DNA of 20,959 nucleotides from Nephromyces sp. MM_2019 (Eukaryota; Apicomplexa; Aconoidasida; Nephromycida). The DNA is taken from positions 1-20,959 of the forward strand of contig JADHZB010001259.1 in NCBI GenBank assembly GCA_015657535.1, in the 5' to 3' direction. The translations under genes were made by a program, and so were the position numbers. A model generated the notes under the pieces. The model searched no databases. It was not told where the DNA came from and saw only the letters and a program-made list of their open reading frames with translations. This document shows, piece after piece, positions 18,972 to 20,959 of the stretch; within the stretch, counting starts at the first letter, position 1; every line of letters starts with the position of its first letter.

Positions 18972-20959
<1,988 letters not shown>

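Overview
The window reads as nuclear DNA of an intron-rich eukaryote, probably a protist or alga. Genes are split by GT-AG introns of about 50 to 900 bases (one longer), long stretches hold only simple or minisatellite repeats, and there are no bacterial operons or ribosome-binding sites. A degenerate CCCTAAACC repeat hints at a TTTAGGG-type telomere, as in plants, many algae and apicomplexans. The lineage cannot be fixed from this alone.

Layout, left to right. (1) 1-6419, minus strand: a POP1 gene (protein subunit of RNase P and RNase MRP) in nine exons. Reading phase is continuous across all eight introns, and the 3' end runs off the left edge. (2) 6420-11227: no confident gene. It holds a G/T-rich block, a strong hairpin, a purine-rich tract with a coiled-coil-like ORF, a 29-bp telomere-like array, a 55-bp array and a 24-bp array. 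(3) 11228-16202, plus strand: an unrecognised multi-exon gene that starts with a signal-peptide exon. At least six further exons fit by sequence or phase, but the join between its second and third exons is unresolved. A 23-bp tandem repeat follows its stop codon. (4) 16724-17542, plus strand: three coding-like segments that resemble pieces of a DsbA-like thioredoxin-fold protein; no CxxC or cis-Pro segment was found, so this may be a relic. (5) 18098-18846, minus strand: a predicted four-exon gene for a 92-residue protein of unknown function. (6) 18972 to the right edge, plus strand: the first two exons of cytosolic-type GAPDH, head-to-head with gene 5 across about 125 bases.

The two certain genes, POP1 (stable-RNA processing) and GAPDH (glycolysis), are housekeeping genes with no functional link. 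A shared structural feature is that introns carry TG-rich simple sequence on the sense strand, so the plus strand is CA-rich across minus-strand genes and TG-rich in the GAPDH intron. All gene models come from reading splice signals and phase by eye. No similarity search was run.
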